Shown here one piece after another: positions 16,347-25,211 of a DNA stretch of 64,000 nucleotides. The translations under genes were made by a program, and so were the position numbers. Below the pieces are notes generated by a model that saw only the letters and a list, made by a program, of their open reading frames with translations, ran no database searches and had not been told where the DNA came from. The stretch comes from Fodinibius sp964490705 (GTDB lineage Bacteria > Bacteroidota > Rhodothermia > Balneolales > Balneolaceae): positions 1 to 64,000 of the forward strand of contig CAZBCG010000013.1 in NCBI GenBank assembly GCA_964490705.1, given 5' to 3'. How positions within the stretch are numbered: the first letter of the stretch is position 1; the number at the start of each line of letters is the position of its first letter.

Positions 16347-18773
16347 TCAATTTAAGGTGATCGTGTAATCCAGAGAGTCTGTCTTAGCGGGCGGATGCTT
16401 CATAAACCAGAGTGGAAAGAGTTCACCATTTTTCCATTCGTCCACCATATTGTCATAGTTTTTGGAGCCCGGATTCCCTGACTGTCCGCCGGGATAAATG
16501 CCCCACGCTTTCAATTCGGGACCCAGTTGCACAACCATCCGCCAAGAGGGCCCGTGACTGCCACGTATCGCATTGACCGACTCTGCACCGCCGCTGGTAA
16601 ACACGTTTTCGCGTTCCAGTCCGGGCAGTTGTCCGACGTGTCCTAAATCCGTGTCATTTACATAGCCCCATTTCCAGTTTTCGCCGTAGGTTCCAAACTC
16701 ACGCTGCAAATTCTGTATAGCTCTATCAAAGGATGCATTGATTAATTGTTCAAGCGTTTCGTTTTCGGGCGTATCGACATCATTGTACCATTTGCTGGTG
16801 GGATTATTGAGCACAAACATCGCGGTTTGATCCCGGGCCGGACGTTGTAGCGGTATATCCGTTTGAGCGTATTCGTCCTGCCAAATAGCATCATACAGTT
16901 CATCCCACCAGTATTTAAAGACCGAAGGAGCAATGAGTTCACCCTTATTTTCGTACTCCCATTCGCGAAGTGACTGCAATGCATTTTCTTGGGGATGTGA
17001 TAGCGAATCGGTTTTCAGGTGTTCGAGCATGGTCGGCAGTACGTCGCTTGCATGATAGCTGAACACATCCAGTTGCAGCTGCTGCATATCTTTTGGGGTG
17101 ATGTTATCCATAGCGGCCAGCCGATCGTTGATGCGGTGACCGCGTTCGTAGGGAGCAAAATCATCATCCAGATAATAGGGATAAGTTTCTCCGGTGGGAT
17201 CTTGGTTGGCGGAGCTCACAAAGCCGCGCTCCGGATTTTTGACATACGGAATCTGCTCGAAGGGAATCCAGCCCTGCCAGTCATATTTGGGATTGGAACC
17301 ATCGCTAATAAACCGTCCTTGCTCGTACCATTTAAGCGGATATTTACCGGCCACAGTGAGCGCAATATTGGTGCTGTCGGCAAAAACCCAGTTCTGTGCC
17401 GGACTTTCGAAATGCCGCAAGGCCTGCCGATAATCATCATAATTTTTCGCTTTGTTGACTTCCAGGAAGTAGCGCATTTCATTGGATTTTTCGAAGGCAA
17501 TCCACCGCATGGCGTGGTATTTGGGGATGCTGGAACGAAGCGACTCACCGTCGGACGTTTGCGTTACGGGACCGTGATGGGTATAGGTGACCGTGTCAAC
17601 TACTGTTGGCTGTCCCTTTACCTTAATTTTTTCGATGCGTTCGGTGGTTGGTCGCCATTCGCCGTCGTATTTGTATTCCGAAAGGGTGGAGTCGCGAAAC
17701 GTAATTTCGTACCAATCCCACACATCGGCGCCCACGTTGGTCGTGCCCCAGGCCACGTTCTCATTAAATCCAACGATAACCGTGGGTGCCCCCGGCAGTG
17801 AAACGCCCATCGTATTTTGGTCGGGGCTGTGTAGTTGTACAGCGTACCAGATAGAAGGCAGGCTCATTCCAAGGTGTGGATCGTTGGCCAAAATCGGGTA
17901 GCCATTGTCCGTTTTGGCTCCGCTTACCGCCCAGTTGTTGCTGCCGTTGTTGGGATCCGGTTGAAAGGGAGAGACGCTGTCAACGATGGAGGGAGTAAAC
18001 GAGTCATCCGGTTTATCGGGACTTAAATCCTCAAAATCCCACTCTTTACTTTCCGGGATAATGGGATCGGTCAGCGGATGGTTGAGATCGAGCACTTGGC
18101 TGATAAAATCATCCCCGAAAAAAGCGCGGGTGTTGCTCATGCGCAGATCGGAGTTTCTGCCGGCCAGCGTATAGGTCATGTTTTTGAGCAAAAGGGCCGT
18201 TTTGAGCGGTGTCCATTCTTCGGGACTGTAATCCAGCACTTTGTATTCCAGCGGATACTCTCGCGGTTCGAGCTGATCGATCCAGGCGTTGACGCCTGCA
18301 GCATATGCGTTAACCGCTTTGGCGGTGGCGGGATCTTGCATCAATCCATCTAGCGCTTGTTCGGCTGCATAGCCCATGCCAATGCGACGCTGATGTCGAT
18401 CATATTGAAGCGTTCGCGAGCCCAGAATTTCGGAGAGGCGTCCTGCTGCAGCGTGCGTTTGCAGCTCCATCTGCCACAGCCGATCTCGTGCAGTAATGTA
18501 TCCCTGAGCGAAATAGAGATCGCGATTGTTGGAAGCAAAAATGTGGGGAATCTGGTGCTGATCAAAAGATATCTTTACAGAATCAGAAAGAGCATCATCA
18601 ATCGTAAAATGTTGATTGTTCGGTTGATTGGTTTGGGCATTGGCCCAGAATCCGCTTTGGGGACTGAAAAATGAACCCAGCGGCGGGGCCGGACCTAGTG
18701 GAACAGATAATAATATAAAAAGTGCTATTGTTGAGACGGCCGCAATCGACAGCCGAAAATATTTTTTCCCCAT
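16347..18773 (-). CDS. Penicillin acylase family (Ntn hydrolase) protein
   Basis: An 808-residue secreted or periplasmic amidase precursor. The N-terminus has a hydrophobic signal/anchor (about residues 9-27). Family features: a processed alpha chain (about 55-277) with QGYITARDRLWQMELQ and AAGRLSEILG, then the autocatalytic site before the N-terminal nucleophile Ser278 in NNGSNNWAVSG, and LANDPHLGMSLPSIWY in the beta chain. Members cleave beta-lactam side chains, acyl-homoserine lactones or other amides; the natural substrate cannot be told from sequence. Followed at 6 bases by a small membrane protein gene. Confidence 0.92.
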   Translation of the reverse strand: MGKKYFRLSIAAVSTIALFILLSVPLGPAPPLGSFFSPQSGFWANAQTNQPNNQHFTIDDALSDSVKISFDQHQIPHIFASNNRDLYFAQGYITARDRLWQMELQTHAAAGRLSEILGSRTLQYDRHQRRIGMGYAAEQALDGLMQDPATAKAVNAYAAGVNAWIDQLEPREYPLEYKVLDYSPEEWTPLKTALLLKNMTYTLAGRNSDLRMSNTRAFFGDDFISQVLDLNHPLTDPIIPESKEWDFEDLSPDKPDDSFTPSIVDSVSPFQPDPNNGSNNWAVSGAKTDNGYPILANDPHLGMSLPSIWYAVQLHSPDQNTMGVSLPGAPTVIVGFNENVAWGTTNVGADVWDWYEITFRDSTLSEYKYDGEWRPTTERIEKIKVKGQPTVVDTVTYTHHGPVTQTSDGESLRSSIPKYHAMRWIAFEKSNEMRYFLEVNKAKNYDDYRQALRHFESPAQNWVFADSTNIALTVAGKYPLKWYEQGRFISDGSNPKYDWQGWIPFEQIPYVKNPERGFVSSANQDPTGETYPYYLDDDFAPYERGHRINDRLAAMDNITPKDMQQLQLDVFSYHASDVLPTMLEHLKTDSLSHPQENALQSLREWEYENKGELIAPSVFKYWWDELYDAIWQDEYAQTDIPLQRPARDQTAMFVLNNPTSKWYNDVDTPENETLEQLINASFDRAIQNLQREFGTYGENWKWGYVNDTDLGHVGQLPGLERENVFTSGGAESVNAIRGSHGPSWRMVVQLGPELKAWGIYPGGQSGNPGSKNYDNMVDEWKNGELFPLWFMKHPPAKTDSLDYTITLN

Positions 18774-18817
18774 CCCATTAATAATTATTGGTGGGAGTTT
18801 TGCAAAACCAAATTAGA

Positions 18818-18903
18818 ATGTCATTCTGAACTTGTTTCAGAATCTAAACAAACAGTTAGTTGTAATTTAACTCGAGATCCTGAAATAAATTCAGGATGAC
18901 ACT
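18818..18903. repeat. Dispersed inverted repeat, TCATNCTGAA type (copy 1)
   Basis: Left arm AATGTCATTCTGAACTTG... (18818-18845) and right arm GATCCTGAA...TTCAGGATGACA (18876-18903) are inverted copies of one motif. It fills most of the spacer between the penicillin acylase start and the preceding gene. Related copies: 22409, 28569, 31589, 31808 and partly 55741. Confidence 0.8.
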
Positions 18904-18989
18904 AGGGATTTTGCAAGGCTCCCTCATGATCATAGATTAAGGTTTCGCTTTTAGTTTCTTAAAAATTTGTCACTTTCTACTGATTTTCG

Positions 18990-19886
18990 TTACCAGAGTA
19001 GCATCTTCATGCAAAAGACGCTGCCACCGCTCTTGAGAAATTCATAGGTGCTTACTTCGTGCACCGAAAAGCCGGCATCACGCAGGTTTTTGTTGACATC
19101 AGTACAGCCCTGCTGAATAATCACGTTTCGCCCGTCGGGGCACGAGGCATTACAGGCAAACAGTTCTTCGGCCTCATACTTGGATGCTTTAATCACCCGA
19201 TCGAACATTTTGTGTATCATTTCGAGTCCCTGCTCGGTAAAAGCTTCGGGATAGATAAGGGCTGTGTTTTTATCCAGTACGCACAGGCAGGTATCCAAGT
19301 GGTAAAACGACTCATCGACGAGCTCGAGAGCAATCACCGGGATGTCAAAGGTATCAGAAATAGTTTTGTAGGCTTCTATGGAGGAACGATATCCGTAACC
19401 ACCCCACAGCAGACGCTTGCCGGTATGCCAGATCGCATCGCCGCAGCCTTCGAAGTCGCTGATTTCATCCTCGTCAAGATAGTGCATTTCGTAGCCGTGT
19501 TGACGGTACCACTGCTCAATATAGGGCACTTCGTCTTTGCGCTGATCGGCATGCATGATGCTCATGAAAACGTGTCGCTTGCCGTTTTCGTCGATATAGG
19601 GCAGGCTCTGGTTGGCACAGAACACCATATCTGGCAGCCCTTCCTGATCCTCAATCACATTTACATTGATGCCGACCTGATCGAAGAGCGAGCGGACGAG
19701 CTCCCATTCGTTGTTAGCTGCAATTTTGTCCACTTTGCCCACTTGGTCGGCCATATGAGGGTTGATCACATAATCCACCGAAAAGTGTAGCGGTCGAACC
19801 ATCAGCACATCGGTAGGGAGCGGCATTGACGGAATATCATCCACAAAAAAATCGAGCTGATCGACAGATGTAATTACTTGCGCCAT
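18990..19886 (-). CDS. Amidinotransferase/dimethylarginine dimethylaminohydrolase-like protein
   Basis: A 298-residue protein of the guanidine-group-modifying enzyme fold (DDAH, arginine deiminase, amidinotransferase). Conserved elements: MVRPLHFSVDYVINPHM near the N-terminus, MVFCANQSL, FEGCGDAIW, the histidine region FYHLDTCLCVLD (about 195-206) and the nucleophile Cys292 in GGSVFCMKM at the C-terminus. The sequence places it in the fold, but the substrate (methylarginine, arginine, ornithine-type) is unknown. Gene stands alone, divergent from the DUF58 gene. Confidence 0.85.
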   Translation of the reverse strand: MAQVITSVDQLDFFVDDIPSMPLPTDVLMVRPLHFSVDYVINPHMADQVGKVDKIAANNEWELVRSLFDQVGINVNVIEDQEGLPDMVFCANQSLPYIDENGKRHVFMSIMHADQRKDEVPYIEQWYRQHGYEMHYLDEDEISDFEGCGDAIWHTGKRLLWGGYGYRSSIEAYKTISDTFDIPVIALELVDESFYHLDTCLCVLDKNTALIYPEAFTEQGLEMIHKMFDRVIKASKYEAEELFACNASCPDGRNVIIQQGCTDVNKNLRDAGFSVHEVSTYEFLKSGGSVFCMKMLLW

Positions 19887-20027
19887 AGAGAGTAAACTTG
19901 ATTCCAGTATGTCAGAAGGGTTTGACTAATAAATCAGGGCTCCTAAGATAATCATTTGTAGCAAAGAATAAACTATTGGGCAAAACATTGATTAGTTTTG
20001 TAGGTTTTGGATGAAGAAATTACTGCT

Positions 20028-20948
20028 ATGCTTTTAGATCACGAACTGTTATCACAATTAGCGCCGCTGGAGCTGCGGGCCCGAAAGATTGTTGAGGGTT
20101 TTATCTCGGGATTGCACAAGAGTCCGCATCACGGATTCAGCGTGGAGTTTGCCGAGCACCGTCCCTACAATCCCGGCGATGAAATCAAGCATATCGACTG
20201 GAAGGTGTATGCGAAGACCGAGCGGCTGTTTGTCAAAAAATATGAGGAGGAGACCAATCTCCGCTGCTACGTATTGCTGGATACCAGCAGCTCGATGTAT
20301 TATAAATATTTTAGCCCGTGGACGAAGCTGCGCTATGCCATCCATTTTGGTTCGTCGCTGATGTACCTGATGCACCGCCAGCGCGATGCCTGTGGGTTGG
20401 TGACCTTTGGCGAAGAGATTACCAATTTTATTCCGGCTAAGTCATCCTACTCTCATCTTCGGATGATTTTTTCAGAGTTCGAGCGTCTGCTGGATGAGGA
20501 GGAATCGCAGGATCAGGAGCAACGCAAAACAGCTACGGCCAAAGTGCTGCACGAGGTAGCAGAGCGCCTGAGCCATCGCAGTTTGGTTGTCGTACTTACC
20601 GATCTGTTTGAGAATGTAGATCAGCACGACCAGCTGATTTCTTCGCTTAAGCATTTGCGTCATCGAAAGCACGAAGTATTATTATTTAATGTGCTGGAAA
20701 ATAAAAGTGAGCGCGAACTTGATTTCCCCGATCGCCGACTGGTGATGCAGGATATGGAAACAGGATCGCAAATGGAAGTGGTGCCCGCGCAGATTCGTGA
20801 GGACTATCAGAAAAAAGTAGAAGAGCTCACCCATCGCTTTAAGATGGCGTGCAGTGAATTCCAGATCGATTTCGAACAACTTGACACGCAAAGCGAATTT
20901 GACCTGGCATTATTGGCTTATTTGAATAAGCGTAAACGGTTGGGCTGA
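20028..20948 (+). CDS. DUF58 domain protein (VWA-like)
   Basis: A protein of 306 residues if started at ATG 20028; an in-frame TTG at 20007 would add seven. It has the DUF58 core PYNPGDEIKHIDWKVYAKTERLFVKK followed by a von Willebrand A-like part, with the metal-ion site DTSSSMYY and a VVVLTDLFE strand. DUF58 proteins usually sit next to MoxR AAA+ ATPases and act in chaperone or envelope-stress modules; none is near here. It is cytoplasmic, with no signal peptide or membrane helix. Confidence 0.88.
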   Translation: MLLDHELLSQLAPLELRARKIVEGFISGLHKSPHHGFSVEFAEHRPYNPGDEIKHIDWKVYAKTERLFVKKYEEETNLRCYVLLDTSSSMYYKYFSPWTKLRYAIHFGSSLMYLMHRQRDACGLVTFGEEITNFIPAKSSYSHLRMIFSEFERLLDEEESQDQEQRKTATAKVLHEVAERLSHRSLVVVLTDLFENVDQHDQLISSLKHLRHRKHEVLLFNVLENKSERELDFPDRRLVMQDMETGSQMEVVPAQIREDYQKKVEELTHRFKMACSEFQIDFEQLDTQSEFDLALLAYLNKRKRLG

Positions 20949-21055
20949 AATAACTTGTAAGAAAAATGCAATATCTAAAAAGTTTCGGTGTTAAACTACT
21001 CTCACATAAAGGAGTGAGTAGCTCTCTAACTATTTTCAATTAAATTATTGACACT

Positions 21056-21502
21056 ATGACATCAAAAATAAAGAAGTTTGTTTCAGCGTCGTTTGCAGTA
21101 TTATTAGTAGTGGCCTTTAGTGCTAATGTTTCTTTTGCACAGGGACAAGTGCAGCAAGGACAATCTCAGGGTGAAACCGTTGTCGATAAAGTAAATGACA
21201 ATGAGGATACATCTGACTTTGCTGACCTATTAGAGCAATCTGGTTTTGCTCAAGTATTGGTAAAGCAGGGGCCATTTACTGTGCTTGCCCCTAGTAATGA
21301 TGCATTAGCAGAAGGAGATGTTGATGTAGAATCGGCAAAAGAGAACCAGAATCAAGCAAAGCAAGTTGTGCAAAATCACTTGTATCAAGGCGAAATTTCA
21401 GCGGATGAAGTAGAGTCTACTATGGGTGTTGGAGTTCAAGACGCAGATGAATCCGCCGCTAACGGTGTTGTTTATACTGTCGATCAAGTAGTAACTCGAT
21501 AA
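21056..21502 (+). CDS. Secreted fasciclin (FAS1) domain protein
   Basis: A 148-residue protein with a Sec signal peptide (about 1-29, ending SANVSFAQ) and one FAS1 domain (about 40-148) showing GPFTVLAPSNDAL and a C-terminal NGVVYTVDQVV strand. FAS1 domains mediate adhesion; the mature protein is Gln/Glu/Asp rich. The domain is shorter than usual between the two halves, which lack part of the central helices. It has its own terminator at 21537. Confidence 0.85.
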   Translation: MTSKIKKFVSASFAVLLVVAFSANVSFAQGQVQQGQSQGETVVDKVNDNEDTSDFADLLEQSGFAQVLVKQGPFTVLAPSNDALAEGDVDVESAKENQNQAKQVVQNHLYQGEISADEVESTMGVGVQDADESAANGVVYTVDQVVTR

Positions 21503-21536
21503 ATAGTTCTAACAATTTTTTAGGTTTATAAAGATT

Positions 21537-21562
21537 AAGGCTCTCCTTTCGGGGAGGGCCTT
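21537..21562 (+). terminator. Intrinsic terminator of the fasciclin gene
   Basis: Stem AAGGCTCTCC / GGGAGGGCCTT around TTTCG, followed by TCTTATATT. It lies 35 bases after the stop and faces the convergent SDR gene. Confidence 0.75.
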
Positions 21563-21569
21563 TCTTATA

Positions 21570-22367
21570 TTAGGTTACATTTGAATTTCTGAGCAATTTC
21601 TTAAGCAAGCGTGGAAAAAACCGTTTCAAATAAATGCCCCATATCTCTTTACCGCCAATATAGATTTCATCCTGACCTTTCGTGATTTTGGGCAGTAGTT
21701 TTCGTACAAATTTATTGGCCGGCATCCCTTTTTGTTGTCCCTTGCCCATTTTGTTATGCTTACTGCCGTCGCCCTCGAGGGCGTTTTTGGTGACATTTGT
21801 TTTAATAAAACCCGGACAAACGAGCGATATTTGAATGTTATCATCATACACTTCTTGACGCAGACAATCGAAGTAGCCATGCAGTGCATGTTTAGAGGCC
21901 GCATAAGTCGATCGCAGTCGCGTGCCCAATTTGCCCATCACGCTGCTGGTAACTACAATATGCCCAGTTTGACGTTCAATCATTGAAGGCAGTACTGCTT
22001 TGGTGAGCGTGATTGATCCAAAGAAGTTGATTTCCATTACTTTGCGGACTACGGCAATATTAGTTTCGATCGCCTCAGATCGCTGGCTGATTCCTCCGTT
22101 ATTAAACAGGTAGTCGATGTGCCCATACAGTTCGAGAGCTTGCTTGGCTTTTTGGGGAAGCTCCCTCGTTTGGGCCAGATCGAGCGGGACGATGTGAATA
22201 TCTGAGGTATCACCGGCACAATTTTGTTTTACTTTTTCCAGTACTTCCTGGCGTCGGGATGATAAAATGAGTTTTGCCCCGCGCTTATGCAGCGCATAGG
22301 TAAGGGCTTCGCCAATCCCCGAAGAGGCCCCGGTAATCCAAACGACGTTATCTTGAAATGACATCAA
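21570..22367 (-). CDS. Short-chain dehydrogenase/reductase
   Basis: A 265-residue classical SDR. The cofactor site is GASSGIGEA (about 13-21), the NNGG strand LFNNGGIS follows, and the catalytic set is Ser (VVTSSVMGK) with Tyr and Lys in YAASKHAL. The tail is longer than the classical 250 and ends in a basic and hydrophobic segment (IYLKRFFPRLLKKLL), as in DHRS7-like SDRs that associate with membranes. Substrate unknown. Confidence 0.9.
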   Translation of the reverse strand: MMSFQDNVVWITGASSGIGEALTYALHKRGAKLILSSRRQEVLEKVKQNCAGDTSDIHIVPLDLAQTRELPQKAKQALELYGHIDYLFNNGGISQRSEAIETNIAVVRKVMEINFFGSITLTKAVLPSMIERQTGHIVVTSSVMGKLGTRLRSTYAASKHALHGYFDCLRQEVYDDNIQISLVCPGFIKTNVTKNALEGDGSKHNKMGKGQQKGMPANKFVRKLLPKITKGQDEIYIGGKEIWGIYLKRFFPRLLKKLLRNSNVT

Positions 22368-22710
22368 TCTAAGTTTAAGAAAAATTTTGTTTTTTCTGTA
22401 AAAGCACTATGTCATTCTGAATTATATGCTGAATGAAGCCTGCGTAGCCTAAGCTACTTCAGCGACAGAGCGCGCTCAGTATCTTTTCAGAATCTTAAAA
22501 TAATCTTCTGTCAGGGCGACCCTGAAATGAATTCAGGACGATATGCTGCTGATTCTCAAAATGGGTAATTGATACAAGCATGACAAGAGTAATTTTTACC
22601 TCAAAGCAGAACTATTCAGATACTCTGGAAAGTTTGGTATCTTTCTATATGATCAACGATTGATATACAATTACTGTTAGGTATCATTCTTGTAAGAAAA
22701 AGGTATTATT
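22368..22710. other. Intergenic region with a dispersed repeat (copy 2)
   Basis: 343 bases between divergent genes. 22409-22543 is a longer version of the TCATNCTGAA repeat: left arm ATGTCATTCTGAA, right arm GACCCTGAAATGAATTCAGG, with an inserted centre containing TAGCCTAAGCTA. The remaining 165 bases should hold the promoters of the response regulator and of the SDR. GGTATCTTTC near 22640 resembles a Bacteroidota minus-7 element, but this is weak. Confidence 0.6.
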
Positions 22711-23412
22711 GTGAAACCCAAGCACAGCATATTATTAGTTGAGGACGAGGAAGAGTCGGCAGAAATGTTGGCGAACTTTCTTGATATGAATGACTATGAG
22801 GTTCTGGTGGCGCACGAAGGTAATCGTGCGCTGGAGCTTATTGAAGAACATGCCGGCGAAATTCACTTGGCGATCCTCGATATTATGGTTCCCAATGTGG
22901 ATGGAAAAGAGATCTGCCGGCACATCCGTACACATCCTGTATTGAATGACATTCCCGTAATATTTTTGACGGCGAAAGACGAAGAGCAGGATGAAATTGA
23001 AGGCCTGGAGCTGGGCGCTGATGATTATATCCCCAAGCCGGCCAGCCTCAATTTGGTGAAAGCGCATGTAGAATCGCTGCTTCGGCGCCAGAATCCCCAG
23101 AAAGCCAACTGGCTGCAATACGGGGATACCTATCTCGATACCGATGCCAAAGAGCTGTACGTTGACGATGAAAAAATAGAGTTGACCTCCACCGAATACA
23201 CCCTGATTGAATTGTTCTATAAGAACCCCAAGCGGGTATATACGCGGCAGGAAATTCTGGAGCATATTACCGAGGAAGACCGATTTGTGTTTGATCGCAC
23301 TGTGGATGTACACGTCAAAAACCTGCGTCTTAAGATGGGCGAAGCCGGCGAAGTGATCAAAACCTATCGCGGTATTGGCTATGGCCTCAACCGCGAAATT
23401 GTGAAAGTGTGA
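22711..23412 (+). CDS. OmpR-family response regulator
   Basis: A 233-residue two-component regulator starting with GTG. Receiver domain 1-120: acidic pocket EDEEE, phosphoacceptor Asp57 in LAILDIMVPNVDG, Thr/Lys switch residues in FLTAKDEEQ. The winged-helix DNA-binding domain (about 132-230) shows ELTSTEYTLIELF and the recognition region RTVDVHVKNLRLKM with the TYRGIGYGL wing. It pairs with the sensor kinase 80 bases downstream. The spacer between them is a repeat of the family also found after hemC. Target genes are unknown. Confidence 0.93.
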   Translation: MKPKHSILLVEDEEESAEMLANFLDMNDYEVLVAHEGNRALELIEEHAGEIHLAILDIMVPNVDGKEICRHIRTHPVLNDIPVIFLTAKDEEQDEIEGLELGADDYIPKPASLNLVKAHVESLLRRQNPQKANWLQYGDTYLDTDAKELYVDDEKIELTSTEYTLIELFYKNPKRVYTRQEILEHITEEDRFVFDRTVDVHVKNLRLKMGEAGEVIKTYRGIGYGLNREIVKV

Positions 23413-23465
23413 CCGCTGATGAATCTGATGGCTTGGATTTATAACGCTGATTTTATGATCAGCTT
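23411..23465. repeat. Repeat at the response-regulator stop
   Basis: Starts at the TGA stop and reads CCGCTGATGAATCTGATGG, then a GCTGAT/ATCAGC hairpin. It matches the element after the hemC stop (CGCAGATGAATCAGATT) at nearly every position. The following TTAATCAGTGAT before the kinase ATG recurs before the hemD ATG. Confidence 0.65.
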
Positions 23466-23492
23466 AATCGAACAACTTGCTTAATCAGTGAT

Positions 23493-24893
23493 ATGAGCAT
23501 ACGATCGAAACTTGCCTGGACTTTTATCCTGCTGTTGATCTTTGGTATCACATCTATCAGCAGTTATTCAATTTTGTTCATCCGGGATTATCTGCTGGAG
23601 GAGGGCCGTATTGAGATGAAGCGCGATACTCAATGGCTGGCCGTAACCGTAGGCAATATGTCGAACGATGCTGAGTTTGACGCTCACTTTGCCGAGGCTG
23701 TCCGGACCTCCGGTTACCAGCTGGCGCTGTACGATTCTACAGGACAACTACTCAACGCATACTCCAACAGAGATACAACCCTGATTGCCCAAAATAGTCT
23801 TTCGGCGGGCATTATGGAAAGTCTCGATGCCCGTGGAAACCTGCCGTTGCTGCCTCGGAATACCGATTCTGAAGTGCTTGCCAGTTACATAGCGTTGCCC
23901 ACATCGGCCCAAAAAGCTCGATATTTGCAGGCTGCACAGCTTAAGAGTGAGATTTATGCCCCTATTAAAACCATCCGGTGGATTATCTATTACGGAATGT
24001 TTATTTCCATCGGATTGGTCGTGATTGTCAGCATCTGGATGGCGCGCTACCTTACTAAACCCATTACCCAGATCAAAAATGCGGCACAGGATATCGCCGA
24101 CGGCAATGTGGATCGTGATATTGATATTCAGCGAAGTGATGAATTCGGAATCCTGGCTGATTCGCTCGATCAGATGGCATCGAAGCTACGGGCCGATACC
24201 GAGCAGATTAAACAGTTTGCCGAGAAGCAGCGCCAGTTTTTTGCTGATATTACTCACGAAATTCGCAATCCGCTGCATACCATTTCCGGCGCGCTGGAGA
24301 TGCTAGAGCTTGAGAATCTGTCTCTCGACAAAAAGCAACAATATATTCGTACTGCACAGAAACAAACCGATCGTATTTCGCGTTTGTTCAAAGATCTGAA
24401 GACGCTACAGCGCTACGATTCTGACGAGTACTTTGTGGAATCGCAGGAGTTTGATCTGCTTCCTGTCGCAAAACATATAAAAGAATTGTATGCCGATAGA
24501 GCAGAGCAAAAAGATATTGCACTCGATATCGAAGAACGAAGCTGTAAGGTCGTGGGCGATCCCGGCAAAATTGAACAGGTGCTTGATAACTTGATTTCGA
24601 ATGCCATCAAATATACCAATGAGGGCACCGTAAGTCTTCGGTACTCGTCCAATGATCAGTTTGCCAAGATCAAAGTGGAAGACAGCGGCATCGGTATTTC
24701 GAATGAGCACCTCAACCGGTTGTTTGATCGTTTTTATCGTACCGATAAAGCCCGCTCGCGCGACAAAGGAGGCACAGGACTTGGCCTGGCGGTTGTGAAG
24801 AGTATTCTCAGTGCTCACAACACCGACATCAATGTCGAAAGCCAGACGGGCCAAGGTACCCGCTTTTGGTTTACCCTGCCGACGAGCTCTTAA
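23493..24893 (+). CDS. Sensor histidine kinase
   Basis: A 466-residue inner-membrane kinase. Helices at 10-30 and 162-184 bracket a periplasmic sensor of about 130 residues. A HAMP domain (184-236), HisKA domain with phospho-accepting His255 in ADITHEIRNPLH, and HATPase_c with N box DNLISNAIKY, DSGIGI and GGTGLGLAVV follow. It pairs with the OmpR-type regulator upstream. The periplasmic part shows no named sensor domain, so the signal is unknown; the closeness of the hem cluster 318 bases downstream is suggestive but not proof of control. Confidence 0.92.
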   Translation: MSIRSKLAWTFILLLIFGITSISSYSILFIRDYLLEEGRIEMKRDTQWLAVTVGNMSNDAEFDAHFAEAVRTSGYQLALYDSTGQLLNAYSNRDTTLIAQNSLSAGIMESLDARGNLPLLPRNTDSEVLASYIALPTSAQKARYLQAAQLKSEIYAPIKTIRWIIYYGMFISIGLVVIVSIWMARYLTKPITQIKNAAQDIADGNVDRDIDIQRSDEFGILADSLDQMASKLRADTEQIKQFAEKQRQFFADITHEIRNPLHTISGALEMLELENLSLDKKQQYIRTAQKQTDRISRLFKDLKTLQRYDSDEYFVESQEFDLLPVAKHIKELYADRAEQKDIALDIEERSCKVVGDPGKIEQVLDNLISNAIKYTNEGTVSLRYSSNDQFAKIKVEDSGIGISNEHLNRLFDRFYRTDKARSRDKGGTGLGLAVVKSILSAHNTDINVESQTGQGTRFWFTLPTSS

Positions 24894-25211
24894 GGCGTTA
24901 TCCGCTTTTTGAAGCATCCAGGCTTAAAAGTTGTTTTCTGGACCAGTGAGAAGCGCTACGCTTCTCACAGCGTAGTGGATTACTTTGAACCAAATAAAAC
25001 TCGAGAACATCAGCTTTACTCATCGGGCATAGAATTATATGCGAAGCCCAATAGACTCATTCTAAATAAAATTGCCCGCCTTTTCTTCAAACTTCCTTCA
25101 CAAAGAATGGATTTCTTTACCATGATGATTATGAGCATGAAGCTCATCTCATCATAACCAAACTTTGAACTGTATTCTCCGCTTTATTTTGGAGATCAAT
25201 CACAAGAATTA
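24894..25211. other. Intergenic region before the hem cluster
   Basis: 318 bases. A perfect 10-bp hairpin, GTGAGAAGCG-CTA-CGCTTCTCAC, lies at 24948-24970. A weaker ATGATGATTATGAG / CTCATCTCATCAT inverted repeat lies near 25120-25155. The hemH promoter should be in the last 150 bases. I see no known riboswitch. A short reading frame at 24909-25157 has no recognisable features and runs through the hairpin, so I do not call it. Confidence 0.55.

Noticed and set aside
24909..25157. An 82-residue plus-strand reading frame before hemH
   Set aside because: It runs through a perfect hairpin, has no recognisable domain or ribosome binding site, and its composition looks like translated non-coding DNA.
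25000..25211. Heme- or iron-responsive riboswitch before hemH
   Set aside because: No known riboswitch core is recognisable; only weak hairpins are present.
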